Source: Burkholderiales bacterium
GTDB lineage: Bacteria; Pseudomonadota; Gammaproteobacteria; Burkholderiales; Casimicrobiaceae
Assembly (NCBI GenBank): GCA_025354165.1
Contig: JANXNI010000055.1
Span: 1-34,103, forward strand
Direction: 5' to 3'
Length of the DNA stretch: 34,103 nt
Below are positions 33,412 through 34,103 of this stretch, piece by piece. Under the pieces are notes generated by a model, which worked only from the letters and a program-made list of their open reading frames with translations, did no database searches and was not told where the DNA came from. The position numbers were made by a program, and so were the translations under genes. Position 1 is the stretch's first letter. The number at the start of each line of letters is the position of its first letter.

Positions 33412-34020
33412 TTAGTCGAGGCTCTTCGTTCCGAAATAGATGCGCGTCACCGTGGTTACCGCGCACGCGGCAGCGAACACATAGGCAATCGTGGCGAAGT
33501 GCTGCGGCCACAGGCACATCGCACAAAACGTCACGATGGTTTCGGTGCCTTCCGTGAGCCCGCCCAGGTAATAGATGCTCTTGTTCGGATAGCTCGGATT
33601 AGTTTCACCGCGCTTCGCGGCGATGGACGCGTACGCCAAAAAACTGGAGCTGGAACCGATGAAGCTGGCGAGCAACACGGCCGCCGGAAGCGCGTTGGCC
33701 GGCGCGGCAAACGCAAAACCAAGCGGCACGGCAGCGTAGAACAAAAAATCACAAACGATGTCGAGAAACGCCCCGCGATCTGTCGGCCCCACCATGCCAG
33801 TACGCGCCATCGTGCCGTCGACGCCGTCGAGAAAGCGATTGATGAGGATGAGCGCAAGCGCGAAGCCGTAGCAATGCGTAGCGATCAAAGGCGCAGCGGT
33901 CAGCCCGATTAAAGTGCCGGTTACCGTGACGAAATTGGGCGACAAATTCATCCGCAAGCACGCCTTCGCCACGAGGCGATGAGGCGCGGCGAACATCGGC
34001 AAAGCGAAGCGATCCAGCAT
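33412..34020 (-). CDS. CDP-alcohol phosphatidyltransferase family membrane protein
   Basis: A 202-residue membrane protein with several hydrophobic segments. The family catalytic motif D-x2-D-G-x2-A-R-...-G-x3-D-x3-D is complete: FLDGVDGTMARTGMVGPTDR followed by GAFLDIVCDFLFY. Such enzymes transfer a phosphatidyl group from CDP-diacylglycerol (or a similar donor) to an alcohol in phospholipid synthesis; the acceptor cannot be told. It lies 37 bp upstream of the BASS-type transporter on the same strand. Confidence 0.92.
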   Translation of the reverse strand: MLDRFALPMFAAPHRLVAKACLRMNLSPNFVTVTGTLIGLTAAPLIATHCYGFALALILINRFLDGVDGTMARTGMVGPTDRGAFLDIVCDFLFYAAVPLGFAFAAPANALPAAVLLASFIGSSSSFLAYASIAAKRGETNPSYPNKSIYYLGGLTEGTETIVTFCAMCLWPQHFATIAYVFAAACAVTTVTRIYFGTKSLD

Positions 34021-34057
34021 GCGTCGAGTGTAAGCGCGAGCTGAGCTGTCCTGTGTC

Positions 34058-34103
34058 TAGGAGCGGCGAAAGGCGCGAACCGTGGATGTCCAGTGTTCGC
34101 GCC
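34058..34103. repeat. REP-like inverted repeat, cut by the window end
   Basis: TAGGAGCGGCGAAAGGCGCG (34058 on, ending GAAC at 34080) is followed after 14 bp by GTTCGCGCC (34095-34103), the reverse complement of GGCGCGAAC (34072-34080). The head TAGGAGCGG is shared with the REPIN-like pair at 5260-5343. The second arm probably continues past the window. Confidence 0.65.

Overview
This window is a stretch of bacterial chromosome that looks betaproteobacterial, most likely Burkholderiales or a close relative. The evidence is the tRNA-Tyr/Gly/Thr-tuf operon, the kdsD-kdsC-lptCAB-rpoN-hpf-ptsN-hprK-rapZ cluster (hprK and rapZ next to rpoN), an S-adenosylhomocysteine (SAH) riboswitch in front of ahcY, and a DUF6352-type gene beside kup. 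The genus cannot be fixed from the sequence alone. Almost everything is core housekeeping. There is no prophage, CRISPR array or intact mobile element.

Layout from left to right. (1) 1-620: the start of tuf and three tRNA genes on the minus strand, with a clear promoter. (2) 909-3518, plus strand: a large secreted protein with delta-60-like repeats and a C-terminal repeat domain. (3) 3519-3967: decayed fragments of two IS3-type transposases. (4) 3968-7262, minus: ruvA, ruvC, a YbjQ-family gene, yebC and a Lon-substrate-binding-domain gene; ruvB is not next to ruvA. (5) 7282-15271, minus: one compact ten-gene unit making and exporting LPS (kdsD, kdsC, lptC, lptA, lptB), then rpoN, hpf and the nitrogen-PTS genes ptsN, hprK and rapZ. 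(6) 15483-20528, minus: hemW, panB, yceH, rdgB, rph and a family 2 glycosyltransferase. (7) 20542-21618, plus: an Ldh-family oxidoreductase. (8) 21913-24494, minus: a glycine-rich secreted beta-helix/dockerin-like protein broken by a frameshift at a seven-G run. (9) 24763-29220, minus: ridA, metF, a TfoX-like gene, tlyA, a holin-like membrane protein gene, ahcY and the SAH riboswitch; metF, ahcY and the riboswitch form a methionine/SAM-recycling neighbourhood. (10) 29312-32362, plus: a DUF6352-type gene and kup. (11) 32487-34020, minus: a bile-acid:sodium-symporter-like transporter and a CDP-alcohol phosphatidyltransferase.

The most interesting structure that genes do not explain is a dispersed, imperfectly palindromic intergenic element of about 120-126 bp. 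Five copies can be aligned by eye (about 647-767, 4578-4702, 15364-15485, 24588-24713, 32363-32486), all in the same orientation, plus one likely decayed copy (about 21655-21755). Its end forms the TAA stop codon of two genes and one copy exactly fills the kup/transporter gap. Other repeats are REPIN-like inverted pairs (5260-5343 and the window end) and two GC-rich inverted repeats (18830-18878, 27514-27582). Further points of note are a Walker A Ser-to-Asn change in RapZ, the G-tract frameshift, and divergent genes whose starts are only 13 bp apart.
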